Shown one piece after another: positions 34,611 to 46,450 of a stretch of DNA of 64,000 nucleotides; position 1 is the stretch's first letter; the number at the start of each line of letters is the position of its first letter. This DNA is from Allium sativum (lineage: Eukaryota > Streptophyta > Magnoliopsida > Asparagales > Amaryllidaceae), in assembly GCA_030737875.1 (NCBI GenBank), contig CM060920.1, forward strand, positions 481,150,861-481,214,860. The letters are read 5' to 3'. The notes beneath the pieces are model-generated. The model did no database searches. It was given only the letters and a program-made list of their open reading frames with translations, and had not been told where the DNA came from. Both the position numbers and the translations under genes were made by a program.

Positions 34611-36938
34611 ATGCCACCAAAAGCAAATAAGGAAGTAAGGGCTAGAGCATCTAACGAGGGAAATCGAGAGGAAACCCCCGCCGTTAACCGGTTTGAAGTA
34701 GGCGAAACATCGAATGGAGGCGTGAATGTCACAAGAGGCGAGCTTGATCAAGCCGTCGCGGGTCTGACACAACAACAAGAAATAGCTAACAAAGCCATAA
34801 TGGCAAGGCTAGATTCACTCTTTGCTCTTCAAACCGCTACCGCAAAGGTAGCCACAAGGACTGCTCATGCAGAGGGTACCAGATCTTCTTCCTCTAGTCC
34901 GAACCGAGAAAAATCTATCCAACAGATCTCTGAACCTAATAAAGGAAAGCATGAGAATTCAAAGCATGTTGATCGGAACCATAACGCGGGGATTACTTCT
35001 CGTCAAGCAGCCAATTCTGCCAAAGGGGCACTTTCTAATGATGAAAGACCAGGACCCCGGAGTCACAACCGTGATGGCTTGCTTAGGCAAGCTGCCGGTC
35101 AAGACAAAAGCGTCCGCCCCGCAGATAGCCTCCATGAGAGGGAACGCCTCCTGAAAATGGTCCAACAGCTTATGAAAGAAAGAAAATCTCGAAATGATAA
35201 TGAGGCTGAATGGGAGTTCGCGCCATCAAAAACCACTCTCACTGAGAGAATCAAAAAGGCAACCTTCCCACGGAAATTCAAGTCACCTACAATCCAAGCC
35301 TACAATGGGACAGGCGACCCCAATGTTTTTTTGTTTCGATACGACCAACACATGGATGGGGCCCAAGCAACCGACGAGCTTAAGTGTTTGTACTTTCCAG
35401 TGTACTTGGAAGGAGTAGCATCATTATGGTTCACTAAATTGCCTCCCAGATCTATTGATAATTTTTTCACACTAGCAAGATGTTTTCAAGACCAATTCCG
35501 CCTCCATACAACGAAGGTTAGAGATATTATGTCCCTCAACGAGTTGGAACAAGCCTCGGGTGAAACGATTAGATCTTTTCTAAGCCGTTTTAATGCTGCC
35601 GCTGCTGAAGTAGGGACCCACGAGCCAAGGCTAATTCTAATGGCCTTGAAGGGGGGCATAGATAAACATTCTGAATTTGGAAGGTGGTTAAAGAGAAAGA
35701 AGCCCAACACATTAGAGAAATTCTATGACAAAGCCGAGGAATACATGAGTCTTGAAGATGATCCCATTTACTTTGTTGGCAAGACCAAAACTAATGTGGT
35801 TCTGGAGAAAAAAGAAGCTTCTACAAAAACCGATCAGATAAATTCAGGTGGGGGGCAAAAAAGAGGAAACGGTAATGATGCCAAGAACGATAAGGATTTT
35901 AAAAAGCGACGCTTTTTCAAGCCTACGGACCTTACTCCGTTGAATGATATGCTTGAGCACATATACATGGCAACTAAAGCTACAGAGGATTATCTGAGCC
36001 CGAAACCAATAAAGGTGTCCGAAGAAGCTGCAAATTCAGGGAGGTTTTTCCAATTTCATAATCGACCAAGTCATGACACAAATGAGTGTCGGCACTTGAG
36101 GAATCTAATTGAAGAGTTGATAAGAAAGAACCGTCTTCAGGAGTACGTGAAAAGTTCGTCGGATACTGAGCCTACTCAAGGGCAGCAGATTCATCCAAGT
36201 CAAGACGGAAGAACATCTGCAAATGGTTCTCGACCTGTTATCAACACAATCAGTGGTGGACCTCATCCTGCAGGAGATACCTGGGAGGATATTGTCAGGT
36301 ATACAAATGAACTAGGCAGTGCTTCAAAAGAAAATGGATTTGAAGTTTGCAGTAACTCACTTCGTTGGAAAATACCAAAAACATCATGGGAAGATGTGGT
36401 ATTCCGAGATCGGGATTCCAGTGGAATATTGACTCCAACCATTGACCCAATGGTGATCACTATTGGCTTGGGTCCAGCAATAGTGAAGAAGGTACTAATT
36501 GATAATGGGGCATCTGTAAATGTCCTGTTTTACAATACTTTCTCTAAAATGGGGTTGTCCATGGATAATGTGCGAGCAAGTAAAAATAAGATACACGGTT
36601 TCACTGGTGTACCAACTCAGCCTATTGGTGTAATCGATCTCCTCGTAGAGCTTGGTGAGGGGAAGAAGCAAGTTTCCATGATGCACTCTTTTGTGATAAT
36701 AGACTCGCTGTCCGGGTATAATGCATTTTTGGGAAGACCAACACTAGCTGCTTTCAAGATAGCTCTTGCTCCATGGTGTTTGACGATGAAGTTCCCAACT
36801 GCAAACGGAGTGGGAGTAATCAAAGGAGATCCTCAAGAGTCGAGGGACTGCTATATGGCAGAGTTGATTGAAGCTCGCAAGTATGACATCAAGAAGGATG
36901 TAGAGACTCCTCTCTGCATCCATGAAGCCCCCTTATAG
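34611..36938 (+). CDS. Gag-protease polyprotein of the Tat element
   Basis: 775 codons from ATG at 34611, about 155 nt after the LTR. Residues ~225-330 form the retrotransposon gag (capsid) domain (AYNGTGDPNVFLFRYD, SLWFTKLPP, ETIRSFLSRFN). Around 477-493 is the shortened knuckle FHNRPSHDTNEC, where the first Cys of the usual motif appears as Phe. The aspartic protease has LIDNGASVN with catalytic Asp ~631 and FLGRP near 707. Capsid assembly and polyprotein cutting are the family roles. The frame ends at UAG 36936-36938 followed by CAAUUA, and the same frame continues into pol. That context matches the tobamovirus-type leaky stop, so the stop may regulate Pol output rather than be damage. Confidence 0.9.
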   Translation: MPPKANKEVRARASNEGNREETPAVNRFEVGETSNGGVNVTRGELDQAVAGLTQQQEIANKAIMARLDSLFALQTATAKVATRTAHAEGTRSSSSSPNREKSIQQISEPNKGKHENSKHVDRNHNAGITSRQAANSAKGALSNDERPGPRSHNRDGLLRQAAGQDKSVRPADSLHERERLLKMVQQLMKERKSRNDNEAEWEFAPSKTTLTERIKKATFPRKFKSPTIQAYNGTGDPNVFLFRYDQHMDGAQATDELKCLYFPVYLEGVASLWFTKLPPRSIDNFFTLARCFQDQFRLHTTKVRDIMSLNELEQASGETIRSFLSRFNAAAAEVGTHEPRLILMALKGGIDKHSEFGRWLKRKKPNTLEKFYDKAEEYMSLEDDPIYFVGKTKTNVVLEKKEASTKTDQINSGGGQKRGNGNDAKNDKDFKKRRFFKPTDLTPLNDMLEHIYMATKATEDYLSPKPIKVSEEAANSGRFFQFHNRPSHDTNECRHLRNLIEELIRKNRLQEYVKSSSDTEPTQGQQIHPSQDGRTSANGSRPVINTISGGPHPAGDTWEDIVRYTNELGSASKENGFEVCSNSLRWKIPKTSWEDVVFRDRDSSGILTPTIDPMVITIGLGPAIVKKVLIDNGASVNVLFYNTFSKMGLSMDNVRASKNKIHGFTGVPTQPIGVIDLLVELGEGKKQVSMMHSFVIIDSLSGYNAFLGRPTLAAFKIALAPWCLTMKFPTANGVGVIKGDPQESRDCYMAELIEARKYDIKKDVETPLCIHEAPL

Positions 36939-36944
36939 CAATTA
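36936..36944 (+). promoter_or_regulatory. Candidate stop-codon readthrough signal (UAG CAA UUA)
   Basis: The stop between protease and reverse transcriptase is UAG and the next six bases are CAAUUA, fitting the established CARYYA type-I readthrough context of plant viruses. Downstream coding is in the same frame. Chance or decay from CAG cannot be excluded. Confidence 0.5.
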
Positions 36945-39900
36945 ATGACCTCCCCCTGTGCTGGAGAATACAACGACATGCAAGAAGATATGGATCCGCG
37001 AAAAACCAGTGCAGGGGAGGAAAGGGCAGCACCGGCTGAAGCTACCATTTCTATACAAGTCCATGATAACGATCCAGATAAGGTGGTAAGGATAGGATCT
37101 CAGTTGGATCCTTTGCTGCGAAAAGAATTGATAGTTTTTCTAAAGACGAATTTGGATGTCTTTGCTTGGAACCATTCATATATGTGTGGAATATCTCCGG
37201 AAGTGATTGTGCATAAGCTGAACATTGATCCTAGCATACATCCTGTGAAATAGAAAAGAAGGATGCAAGGCCCTGAGAGGTCTAAGGCTTTGGAGGATGA
37301 AGTGGATAGGCTATTAAAGAACAACTTCATTCGCGAGTCCACCTACCCTAAATGGGTGTCCAACCCAGTTCTTGTAAAAAAGTCAAACGGCAAATGGCGG
37401 GTGTGTGTTGATTATTCTGATCTAAACAAAGCGTGCCCAAAAGACAGTTTCCCCACCTCGAATTGATCAGCTTGTAATTGCAACAGCGGGGCATGAACTG
37501 TTTTCTTTCATGGACACATATTCAGGCTACAATCAGATCATGATGCATGAGCTAGACCAGGATAGTACTAGTTTCATAACTGATTGTGGTTTGTATTGTT
37601 ATAAGGTAATGCCGTTTGGTTTGAAAAATGCAGGTGCCACGTATCAACGTCTAGTGAATTCGATGTTCAAAGGGAAAATTGGAAAAACCATGGAGGTCTA
37701 TGTTGATGACATGTTGGTAAAATCCAAGGAAGCAAAAAGTCATATGGAAGACCTTAACGAAATGTTTCAAATCCTAAGGCGATACCGCATGAAGCTAAAT
37801 CCACTCAAATGCTCATTTGGTGTAGCTTCAGGAAAGTTTCTTGGCTTCATGGTCAACGCCCGGGGCATTGAAGCAAACCCAGCACAAGTGGTTGCCTTGC
37901 GAGAAATGCGAGCTCCACGGACTAAAAAGGAACTCCAAAGTTTGAATGGCAAGGTGGCAGCTTTAAGCCACTTCATTTCAAAGGTGACGGACATGTGCAT
38001 TCTCCTCTTTGATGCATTGAAAAAGGAAAGGAAGAATTTCCAGTGGACTCCTGAATGCCAGCAAGCATTTGAGGATCTTATCAAGCACATGGAATCACCT
38101 CCGATGCTGTCAAAACCAAAAGATGGAGAAAGCATGTTCCTATATCTTGCAGTATCATCCCATGCTCTAAGCGCAGCCCTCGTCAGGGAAGAAAATAAAA
38201 TTCAGTGGCCGGTATACTACGTCAGCAAAAGGTTTACCGGGGCAGAGATGAATTATCCGAAGATCGAAAAGCTTGCATATGCTTTGCTTATTGCATCACA
38301 GAAGCTCAGGCCTTATTTCCAATCTCACTCTATCAAGGTCCTTACAGATCAACCTTTGAAACAAGTGTTGTTCCATCCAGAAACCTCAGGGAGATTACTA
38401 AAATGGAATATTGAGCTCAGTCAGTACGATGTCACTTATCACCCCAGGAAAGCAATAAATGGGCAAGCCCTAGCTGATTTTATTACCGAGTTCACTGATA
38501 GAGGAGAGGAAATGGAAAAAACCAATGAGTTGGTCGCCAGATGGAAGCTTTTCATTGATGGTGCTAGGAATGAATACTGTGCTGGGGCAGGAATCGTGTT
38601 TGAAACTCCAGAAGGACGACAAATATGCTATGCTCTACGATTCGAATTCCCAGTCACAAACAACGAGGCCGAGTATGAAGCTTTGCTCGGAGGATTGAGA
38701 GTTGCGAAAGAGTTAAGACTGAGGAGTTTGTTGATCTTCAGCGATTCACAGCTGATGGTTTATCAAATCAAAGGTGAATTTGAGACCAAGAGCGGAAATC
38801 TTCCAACGTATCTACGCAAAGTCAAAGAGTTTCTTGACAATCTAGAGAACTATTCTATCTCTCGTATCCCTAGAGGAGAAAATTGGAAAGCCGATTCTTT
38901 ATCAAAGCTGGCTAGTACCGGAGATCCTCAAATCTTCGGCCTAGTTCTAGTTGAAGTTTTATCTAGTTCCAGTGTTGAAGAATCTGATATAGATTGGGTT
39001 ATGGAGATAGCTGACGAGCCATACTCGTGGATGACCCCCATCAAGAATTATATACTCTATGGGACACTTCCTGAAAACCCGAAGGATCGCAAGAAGTTGC
39101 TCCGAAAGTCCCGTTTGTATCTCGTTCAGGATGGTCACTTATACAGGAGCGGATATTCAACACCTTTGCTACGATGTGTAACAAAGGAGGAATCCAAAGC
39201 AATCCTGGCAGAATTACATGGAGGAGATTGTGGCGGACATGTAGGTGGACAAACTCTAGCCAAAACAGTTCTTCGATATGGCTACTTCTGGCCAGAGGTA
39301 AATCTCGACTCTATGATCTTTGCCAAAAAATGTGACCAATGCCAGAAATTTGCAAAGATTCCGAGAGCTCCTTCGACTGAGTTGGCACAAATGTTGAGTC
39401 CTTGGCCATTCGCTGTCTGGGGCATAGATTTGATTGGAGTATTACCTACTGCAAAATCCGGTTTCAAGTACGCCATAGTTGCTATGGACTATTTCACTAA
39501 ATGGGCGGAAGCTGAGCCACTGGCAACCATCACATCAAGAAAAGTGATCAATTTTGTTTTGAAAAACATCATATGTAGATTTGGAATTCCGCAGAAGATC
39601 ATCACCGACAATGGCACGCAATTTGAAAGTGATGAGTTCAAAGACTTTTACGACAAATATCACATTCAGAAAAGCTACGCAGCAGTTGCCTTCCCGCAGG
39701 CCAACGGGCAAGTTGAAGCAATCAACAAAATCCTGAAATCCACCATTAAGAAGCTTCTCGAGAAAGCTAAGGGTAACTGGATTGAAGAACTGCCGCTTGC
39801 ACTATGGGCTCACCGTACGACTCATAAAACTGCGACGAGGCATACTCCATTCTCTCTGGCATTTGGATCAGAAGCAATGATACCTGTGGAGTTAGAGGTT

Positions 39901-40248
39901 CCTACTCACCGTAGAATTCACTTTAACCAGAAATAGAATGAAAAGTTGCAGCTTGAAGCCCTCGATTTACTCGAAGAAAAAAGGACTGAATCGGAGCTTA
40001 GGATAGTCGCCCATCAAAGGGGAATTGCCCGACACTTCAATCAAAAGGTCAGGCATAGAACATTCGAAGTGGGAGACTTAGTGTTAAAGAAGATCATGAC
40101 CGCAACAGGAGTTTTTGGCCCCAACTGGGAAGGTCCATTTGTCATCGGTCAAAAACTCCTCGATGACACCTTTAAGCTCAGGACTATAGACGGAATAGAA
40201 GTCCCAAGGGCCTGGAACAGTGATCACCTCCGGCGTTATTTCAAATAA
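36945..40248 (+). pseudogene. Pol of the Tat element (RT, dual RNase H, integrase), broken
   Basis: The frame continues that of gag. Breaks: UAG at 37251-37253, a frame change near 37450-37465, and UAG at 39934-39936; it ends at TAA 40246-40248. Reverse transcriptase shows WRVCVDYSDLNKACPKDSFP and YVDDM (37699-37713). The first RNase H lacks its leading Asp (LYLAVS), as is usual in Tat. The archaeal-type RNase H (38545-38925) keeps FIDG, NNEAEYEAL, FSDSQL and ADSLS, i.e. all four acidic residues. Integrase has the HHCC finger (HGGDCGGH...CDQC) and the D,D,E residues in GIDLIG, ITDNGTQF and QVEAINK, then a C-terminal GDLVLKK segment. Both internal UAGs sit where the family usually has Gln, consistent with CAG to TAG change. 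Confidence 0.9.
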
Positions 40249-40737
40249 CTCTTTTGGCTCATATTCCTTTGTGTTTTTCTATGAATATAACGGATACTTT
40301 GTATGAAATTACATGAATATGAGTAAAACAACTATTTTGACTCCTGTCTAAATTATACATCGCATACCTTTGATTATATACTCAAAGATGTTCAGACATA
40401 ATTAAAAGAAAAAATTCGCTGGTTCATTCCCCGATGAAAGCCTTGTGTTAGTTAATAGCATAGTCCAAAAGGACAAATTAAGCACATGGATCCATAAAGC
40501 ACTCCCGTCGAAATACGGTAAGTGAGGAATGTTTCCATAAGATAAAAAAGAAGAACAAAACACCAAGGCCAATCAGCGGGAGAAACCAATGGAGTAAAAT
40601 CAAAGAAGGCTCGCTAAAATTCCACCAAAGGAGTATCATTCGAGAGGATCGACCTAGGGATATGGATTTATAACCAAGGCATCTCGATCAAATCAAAGGT
40701 CCAACAAAATCAATACCCACTCCGTGGAACTAGGCAG
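40249..40737 (+). other. 3' non-coding spacer after pol
   Basis: No frame or repeat of note. It connects the end of pol to the minisatellite. Confidence 0.6.
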
Positions 40738-41430
40738 ACACAGTCTTGAACCCAAAACCTCTCCGGGGGTGCTCAGTCAAATAACTCAAAGTCAGACAAA
40801 ATCTGACCACGTTATTACCAAATTGAGTCTTTAACCCAAAACCTCTCCGGGGGTGCTCAGTCAAATAACTCAAAGTTAGACAAAATCTGACCACGTTATT
40901 ACCAAACTGAGTCTTTAACCCAAAACCTCTCCGGGGGTGCTCAGTCAAATAACTCAAAGTCAGACAAAATCTGACCACATTATTACCAAACTGAGTCTTT
41001 AACCCAAAACCTCTCCGGGGGTGGTCAGTCAAATAACTTAAAGTTAGTACAAATCTGACCACGTTATTACCAAACTGAGTTTTTAACCCAAAACCTCGCC
41101 GGGGGTGCTCAGTCAAATAACTTAAAGTCAGTACAAATCTGACCATGTTATTACCAAACTGAGTCTTCAACCCAAAACCTCTCCGGGGGTGCTTAGTCAA
41201 ATAACTCAAAGTCAGACAAAATCTGACCACGTTATTGTCCAACCGAGTCTTTAAACCCAAAACCTCTCCGGGGGTGCTCAGTCAAATAACTCAAAGTCAA
41301 ACAAAATCTGACCACGTTATTGTCAAACTGAGTTTTTAAACCCAAACCCTCTCCGGGGGTGCTCAGCCAAATAACATAAAGTCAGACAAAATCTGACCAC
41401 GTTATTGCCAAGCCGAGTCTTCAGCAAAAA
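40738..41430 (+). repeat. 84-85 bp minisatellite, eight units
   Basis: The core CTCCGGGGGTGCTCAG starts at 40761, 40845, 40929, 41013, 41097, 41181, 41266 and 41351: five periods of exactly 84 bp, then two of 85. Each unit also has ATCTGACCACGTTATT. Because 84 is a multiple of three, the minus strand stays open for 176 codons with a 28-residue repeat (40730-41260). No start context or domain supports a protein. Tandem repeats in the hypervariable region 3' of pol are known for Tat/Ogre elements. Confidence 0.93.
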
Positions 41431-41439
41431 ACATCTTTA

Positions 41440-42010
41440 AGAGGCATTCATTCATTTCTCGGATATCTAATGCATTTAGATGCAAAGGACGGGGAATTCC
41501 AGACAATGCATGCAAAGTTCGTATGAAGAATAAAAAGCTCCAAATGTCACAGTGCAAAGGCAGACGCTTTTTAAATTCTAATTACAACTCAAAGCATCCA
41601 ATCCTCAAGTCCATCTTCGATATATCAAGGTTGAAACAATCCATTGGTATGAGGGCATATCACATATCACATATCACATCACAAATCCAAAAGTAGCTGT
41701 TTGGTTTTTCACGTACTAAAGGATCGTCACAACCATATACAGGTGGAAAATCCATAAACAAGCAAAATGTGTAAAGTGTGATGTGCAAGCGTGATGTATA
41801 AACCAGAATATGCAGAAAAAAGTAACGACAAGGTTAAAAGTGCAAAAACACAGAACATTGTCACATCACGTTCAAGCACAGGATCAAGTCACAACATTGT
41901 CAAGTACAAATTATTCAGAATTCAAAACATTGCAAAGTAGTAAGCGAGGGCCGACACTCGCATATACATCCGGTCTGGATAAAGTCTGGTAAACGCAAAA
42001 CAAGCGAGTC
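41440..42010. other. Non-coding spacer between minisatellite and antisense ORFs
   Basis: A short CATATCA repeat lies near 41655-41685; otherwise nothing is seen. It would include the 3' UTR of the antisense unit. Confidence 0.5.
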
Positions 42011-42017
42011 TAAGCCA

Positions 42018-43909
42018 CTACTTCTTCGAACCGCCAGATCTCAATGCAGGTTTGGAAGTAGAACCCTCAGGGGTTGACGAGCTGGTGGACTTCTTTTTGA
42101 TAGAACGCTTTCGGTTTTTCCGACCAGTGGAAGAACTGACCTTTTCCCCTTGATTGTCGATCACATCATCGATTGTTTCTTCAGAATCATGGTCGTCTTC
42201 TTGGAGGTTGTGGAGGTCTCGATCAAGGTTGGCAATCACATCAATCCTTTCTTCCTGAGAGCCTGGTTGAGAAAGTATTATGTCCGTGGAAGCATCAACA
42301 AGTGGGCCTGTATTAAATAAAGGCAAGTCAGTTTCAATGGCGTTCATCACCATGGCTGTGTATCCACCGACAGGGGGCAATGGTGAAAGTGAATTAGTTG
42401 CATAATCATAATGATCCACGAGCTTAAAATGTCCCAGAGGGGGAAAGAGACAATCTAAGTCAAGCAAAACTTGGCACATGTCATCTTTACCTAAGGCGGG
42501 AGGGTTCACACTGATTTCATAATCATCAATGTTTATTTCTCCATCCGAATCTTGCTGTCTGTCTTCAGCAGAATTTCCAGCAGCAGGGGAACGAATCGCG
42601 ATATCTACACAAGTCCAAAAGCTTGAGATGTCAACGTCATCAGTCAACCCGGTAAAAGTATTATCAACAATAGTACCTGAAGTCTTAGCTCCGGATGATT
42701 CACCGTGTTGGCTCTTGAGGAAGTTTCTTCCTTCAGCTAAGGCCTCTCGATCCTCTTCATCCAGTAAATCAAGCTGGAGCTGGCTGTCCTCGGCCCCGTC
42801 AGATCGTTTTAATACCTCTTCCCAAACATGAGCAAGAATGTTCCCATAACCCTCTCCTAAGAAACAAAGGCTCCCACCATACATAACGCTGCAAACATAA
42901 AATTCCATGAAGGTTGCCTCGTCCTCTTCCTTAATCTTTCGGGCATTGTCCAAAGCTTCTTGCATTTCTTTCTCCAAAGTAGAAGTTTTGACAGTTTCAA
43001 CGGCAAGTTTGTCACGAAGAGATATGATTTCCGACTCACGAGCAGATGAAGTCCTTCTTTCCAGGGCTAGCTGAGCTGCAGCATCTTCTTGTCCTTTTAA
43101 GGCGTCTTCAGATTGTTTCTTCAATACAGCTTCCTTATGTTTAGCATCTTCGAGTTCCTTATGAAGCCTTTCAATCTCGGATTCCAAATCGTTCACTTTA
43201 GAACCCCCTTCTAATGAAGAGATCTGGGTTTCCTGGGCTTTGATGACTTGAATAAGCTGGGCCTTTTCATCCTCCAAGTTTTTGATGCTTTCAATTCGGT
43301 GGGTGTTGAGATTCTGAAACTCATAGCCAAGTCGATGCCACGCTGAAAAACGCTTGTCAATGGTTTTGCCGATACCATCTAGAAGATCCCTTGCTTTTGC
43401 CACATCCTCAATCATGTCCCGTTTGTCTTTGGGGCAGAGATCTACATCAAATTTTATCCCTCTCATATCCCAATCTCCGAATCTGTGAGAAAAAGGAGAA
43501 ATGGAACCTCCAAGTTCCTTCTCTACGTCAAGTACTTCGCGCGACCTTGAAATAATGGCTTGAAGCTCGACCGGGGTTGGAAAGGAAGGGACATATCCTC
43601 GTGCACGCTTCTGAGGGATCTCCATGCTCAGATCATCTCCACTTTTTCTCTTCCCCAGATAGCTCTCTTTTTCTCGCCTTGCCTCATCATCCGTTGTCCT
43701 GAGATGATCGTAAAACCATGCTCTTTGCTCCGCAGTTCGCTCATAAGAAGCTTGAGAAGGAATTGGGTGATGATCATGCAATCTCTGAGGTTGAGATGTC
43801 TTAGTTGAAGGAGGGGCTGGCTTAAAGCGTTTCTTCAAGGGATGGGGAAGGTTGGAGGAAGACTGTCTGTTCTTCCGAAAATGGTCGATAAGTGAGGGCG
43901 GCCTCATTC
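42018..43909 (-). CDS. Antisense ORF, coiled-coil protein (exon 2 of the Tat antisense unit)
   Basis: The open minus-strand frame extends to 43964, but the coding part probably starts after an acceptor-like TTTTGCAG ending at 43910 (next residues MRPPSLIDHF). The N-terminal part is basic and Pro/Ser-rich. Residues ~220-360 are a long coiled coil (heptad-like EKAQLIQVIKAQETQISSLEGG onward). The C-terminal half is acidic, ending in a basic Ser/Lys tail (GRKNRKRSIKKKS). No enzyme motif. Such proteins follow a PF04195-like domain in antisense ORFs of Tat elements; their role is unknown. The candidate donor at 44059 would join one base out of frame, so the exact splice, or a mutation, is unresolved. 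Confidence 0.65.
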
Positions 43910-44055
43910 CTGCAAAAGTAACGGACTCCTTCAGCATTTGAAAAGTATGAGAGTAAAACAACATATGAAGTAAGTAGATGAGATTACGACTACGAAAACG
44001 AGATTAATCCTAAAAAACATGCCTAGCAAGCGTGTGTTGGGATTTGATCCTAAGT

Positions 44056-45246
44056 CTACCCTTGCATCCGGCACTGGCTCGGGAATTTCTTGAGGATTGG
44101 AATCAGGCTGAACGTTGGGGCTGTGGAACCTGAGGTAGGAGTTTTGTCCTTATTGAGATATTGCACGGTATCTAAGTCAGGAAGTTCACCAAAGGTACCC
44201 ATGGAATCTCCATCTTGGGCATTGGGAATAGATGAATCCATAAGAACATCTTCAATGATTTATTCGTTATCTAAAGCCGTTTCCTCTACCTCAAGCTGTT
44301 TAACCTCCCGCTGTACAATTTCCTCTCCGGCGTTTAAAGGAGGCGGAGTTTCTGCAATTTTCTCCGGGATTGCCAAAGTGTCAACCTGTTTTTCAGAGGC
44401 GTGTTCATGTTTTTCAGGGGTGCTCACAGGTTTTTTGCTTCCACTACCAGATTGTGTACACTTCTTCATGTATTTCTTGGCTGTCTTCTTCAGCGTCAAA
44501 GTACGGGACGGGGGAAGCAGGTTGTATTGTCGAAGGAATTCTTCGAAAAGCAAAAACTGTCTACTCCTTTCAGTTTCGCTAACAGATAATAATAATTCCA
44601 GAAGAGATTGGTTAATATTTGTTTCTTGGTCAGAAGGAGCTTCTGTAAAATGAAGAAAAGTCAGTAAATGATCGTAAAAGGTAAAACGAAATCTTTGTGG
44701 ATATTTACCTCCTTCGGTCCATCGGCCGAAAAAGTTGTCAGGACATCGCACATAGAAAAATTGATCGGGAAATCCTTTGATACTCTCGAACAAGCCAGTT
44801 ATGACCCTAGATTGCCTGCTTTCCATGAAGAAAAAGGAAGGACGATCCTTCTTCCATTTCTTAAAAGAGTACAAGGAGCATATATCTTTGAAAGTTGGTT
44901 CGTGTTTTATGATTCTCATGAACAACACGTATAAACTCATAAGGATAAAATAGCCATTAGGGTGTAACTGATAAGGATCAATGGCCAAATTCTTTAGGAT
45001 CATTTCTATGAAAGGGGTGAAAGGAGGAATCGCTCCACTCTGGAGCATCCCCCGATTAACTGCAACATATCCAGGGGGAGGGTGGTCAGGCAAACCATCT
45101 TTTCCAGGGAACTTGACTTCGTCGTCAGATAAGCCATATTGCTTGCACAACTTGAGATACGAGTCAACTTCAAGCGTTGTCAAGTAGCTATCAACTGGTG
45201 TATGAGTAAGAAATCGAGGGCTCAGAAAGTTTTGAGTAACATTCAT
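44056..45246 (-). pseudogene. Antisense ORF with 'putative gypsy-type transposon' (PF04195-like) domain
   Basis: The first ATG after a candidate acceptor at 45357 is at 45246 (MNVTQNFLSPRF); the open frame extends upstream to 45411 only through a TTG. The wording IPPFTPFIEMILKNLAIDPYQLHPNGYFILMSLYVLF and the aromatic block SIKGFPDQFFYVRCPDNFFGRW fit the family Pfam calls putative gypsy-type transposon. A TAA at 44260-44262 interrupts the frame, which then continues in phase to TAG 44056. A GT...AG segment inside (GTAAATATCC to TTTTACAG, about 44646-44708) reads through in frame and could be a retained or optional intron. Family function is not established. Confidence 0.6.
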
Positions 45247-46450
45247 CTTAGTGGTAGCAGTCGAAGATGTTTCAATATTTCGATCAGAGGTCCCAGCTTC
45301 TCTAGTTGGTGAGGTTCCCTCAACAATTTTGCGAGTCCTTCGTTTGGTTGTCAATTCTACACAAACAAGCATGTTGGAATAACAAACCAAAAGAATATTA
45401 ATTAAGCTCAAGCAGGGTCGGCCTTGGCTAGTTAAAAACCCGATCGCTCAAAAATAGTCAGGTTCTGGTCGCGCAAAACTAGCCTCTATTGGGTCGGTAA
45501 AAACATCCTAAGGCTGATCACTCTACGATTGGTCTGAAATCAATTACAACCTGGTCGGTCGAGATTCAAAACCGCCTGGGTCAGTCTTACCAAGTGAAGA
45601 TTAATTCAATCTTAAGCGAGCCTGTTCTGCTCGGTCAAATAGGTCAAAAAGAAGTTGCTTGGTCTATACACTATTTGGTCTCTTTAAATTGCTTGATTAA
45701 ACAAAAAACTGACCAACATTTCTGTGAAAAAACAGTCTAAAACCGACCACTCAATTGTTCTAGGATCGACCAGGCCAGTCGCATAGCAGGAAGAAAACAT
45801 GATCATTCAATAAAAATGCATAATCAAAAACACTATGAAGTGGCGGATTGAACAGAAAGTCATGCTCGCATCAGTTATTCAGGCATTTACACAAATATGT
45901 GATGATCATCATCACAACAAAAAAGGCTACAAGAATTCTCATTCCAAAGTCATCATCGCAAATTCAAATTACATTACTATTAAACATGTCAATACTCAAT
46001 GGATTTCGTGTTCCAGAATTCTCATACAAATCACAATTATACATCAAATCCGATTCGAGTATAGCTTAACCCAAAGCGAGATCCATTCAAATCCAAAGCA
46101 ACAATGACAATTACAGCTAAATTAACATCAAGATGAAGATTCATACCTGCAATTAGATCAACTAACTGGAAGAGCTTAGATCGGACTTCCAGAGCTGACT
46201 GAAAACTCGAATTCGGGGAGATCGATGTCGGACCAGCGTTGAAGATCGATTCAAAGAGAAGCGCGACCGGAGATTAGATCGATTTGAAGGATTGGATTAA
46301 ATTAAAAGCTTGAATCGAAGAAGCAAGGCGGAGTTGACAAACTATCTTTGATGGAGCGTCGTCGCCATTAAAGCTGCTCGGAGAAGGTTGGATACGAATG
46401 GGGAAGAGGAAGAAACGGAAGTGCTTAAATATACGGGTTACGCCAACAGG
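45247..46450 (-). promoter_or_regulatory. Antisense promoter, 5' UTR and first intron in the Tat element
   Basis: On the minus strand, TGGGCT (a plant site-II-like word, near 46455) and TATATTTAAG (46424-46433) precede a C/T-rich leader containing one short upstream ORF (ATGGCGACGACG...). The sequence TTGCAG|GTATGAATC at 46147/46146 is a textbook donor. TTTGTGTAG ending at 45357 is an acceptor just before the PF04195-like frame. The inferred 790-bp leader intron carries several GGTCGG words like those of the LTR. This looks like a complete plant gene 5' end, about 200 bp from the 3' LTR. Splicing and transcription are inferred. Confidence 0.5.

Noticed and set aside
40730..41260. 176-codon minus-strand frame with 28-residue repeats
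   Set aside because: It exists because the minisatellite period is a multiple of three; it lacks a start context, and the frame breaks once the period becomes 85.
43910..44059. A confirmed intron joining the two antisense ORFs
   Set aside because: GT and AG are present at the right places, but the join is one base out of frame; it remains a candidate only.
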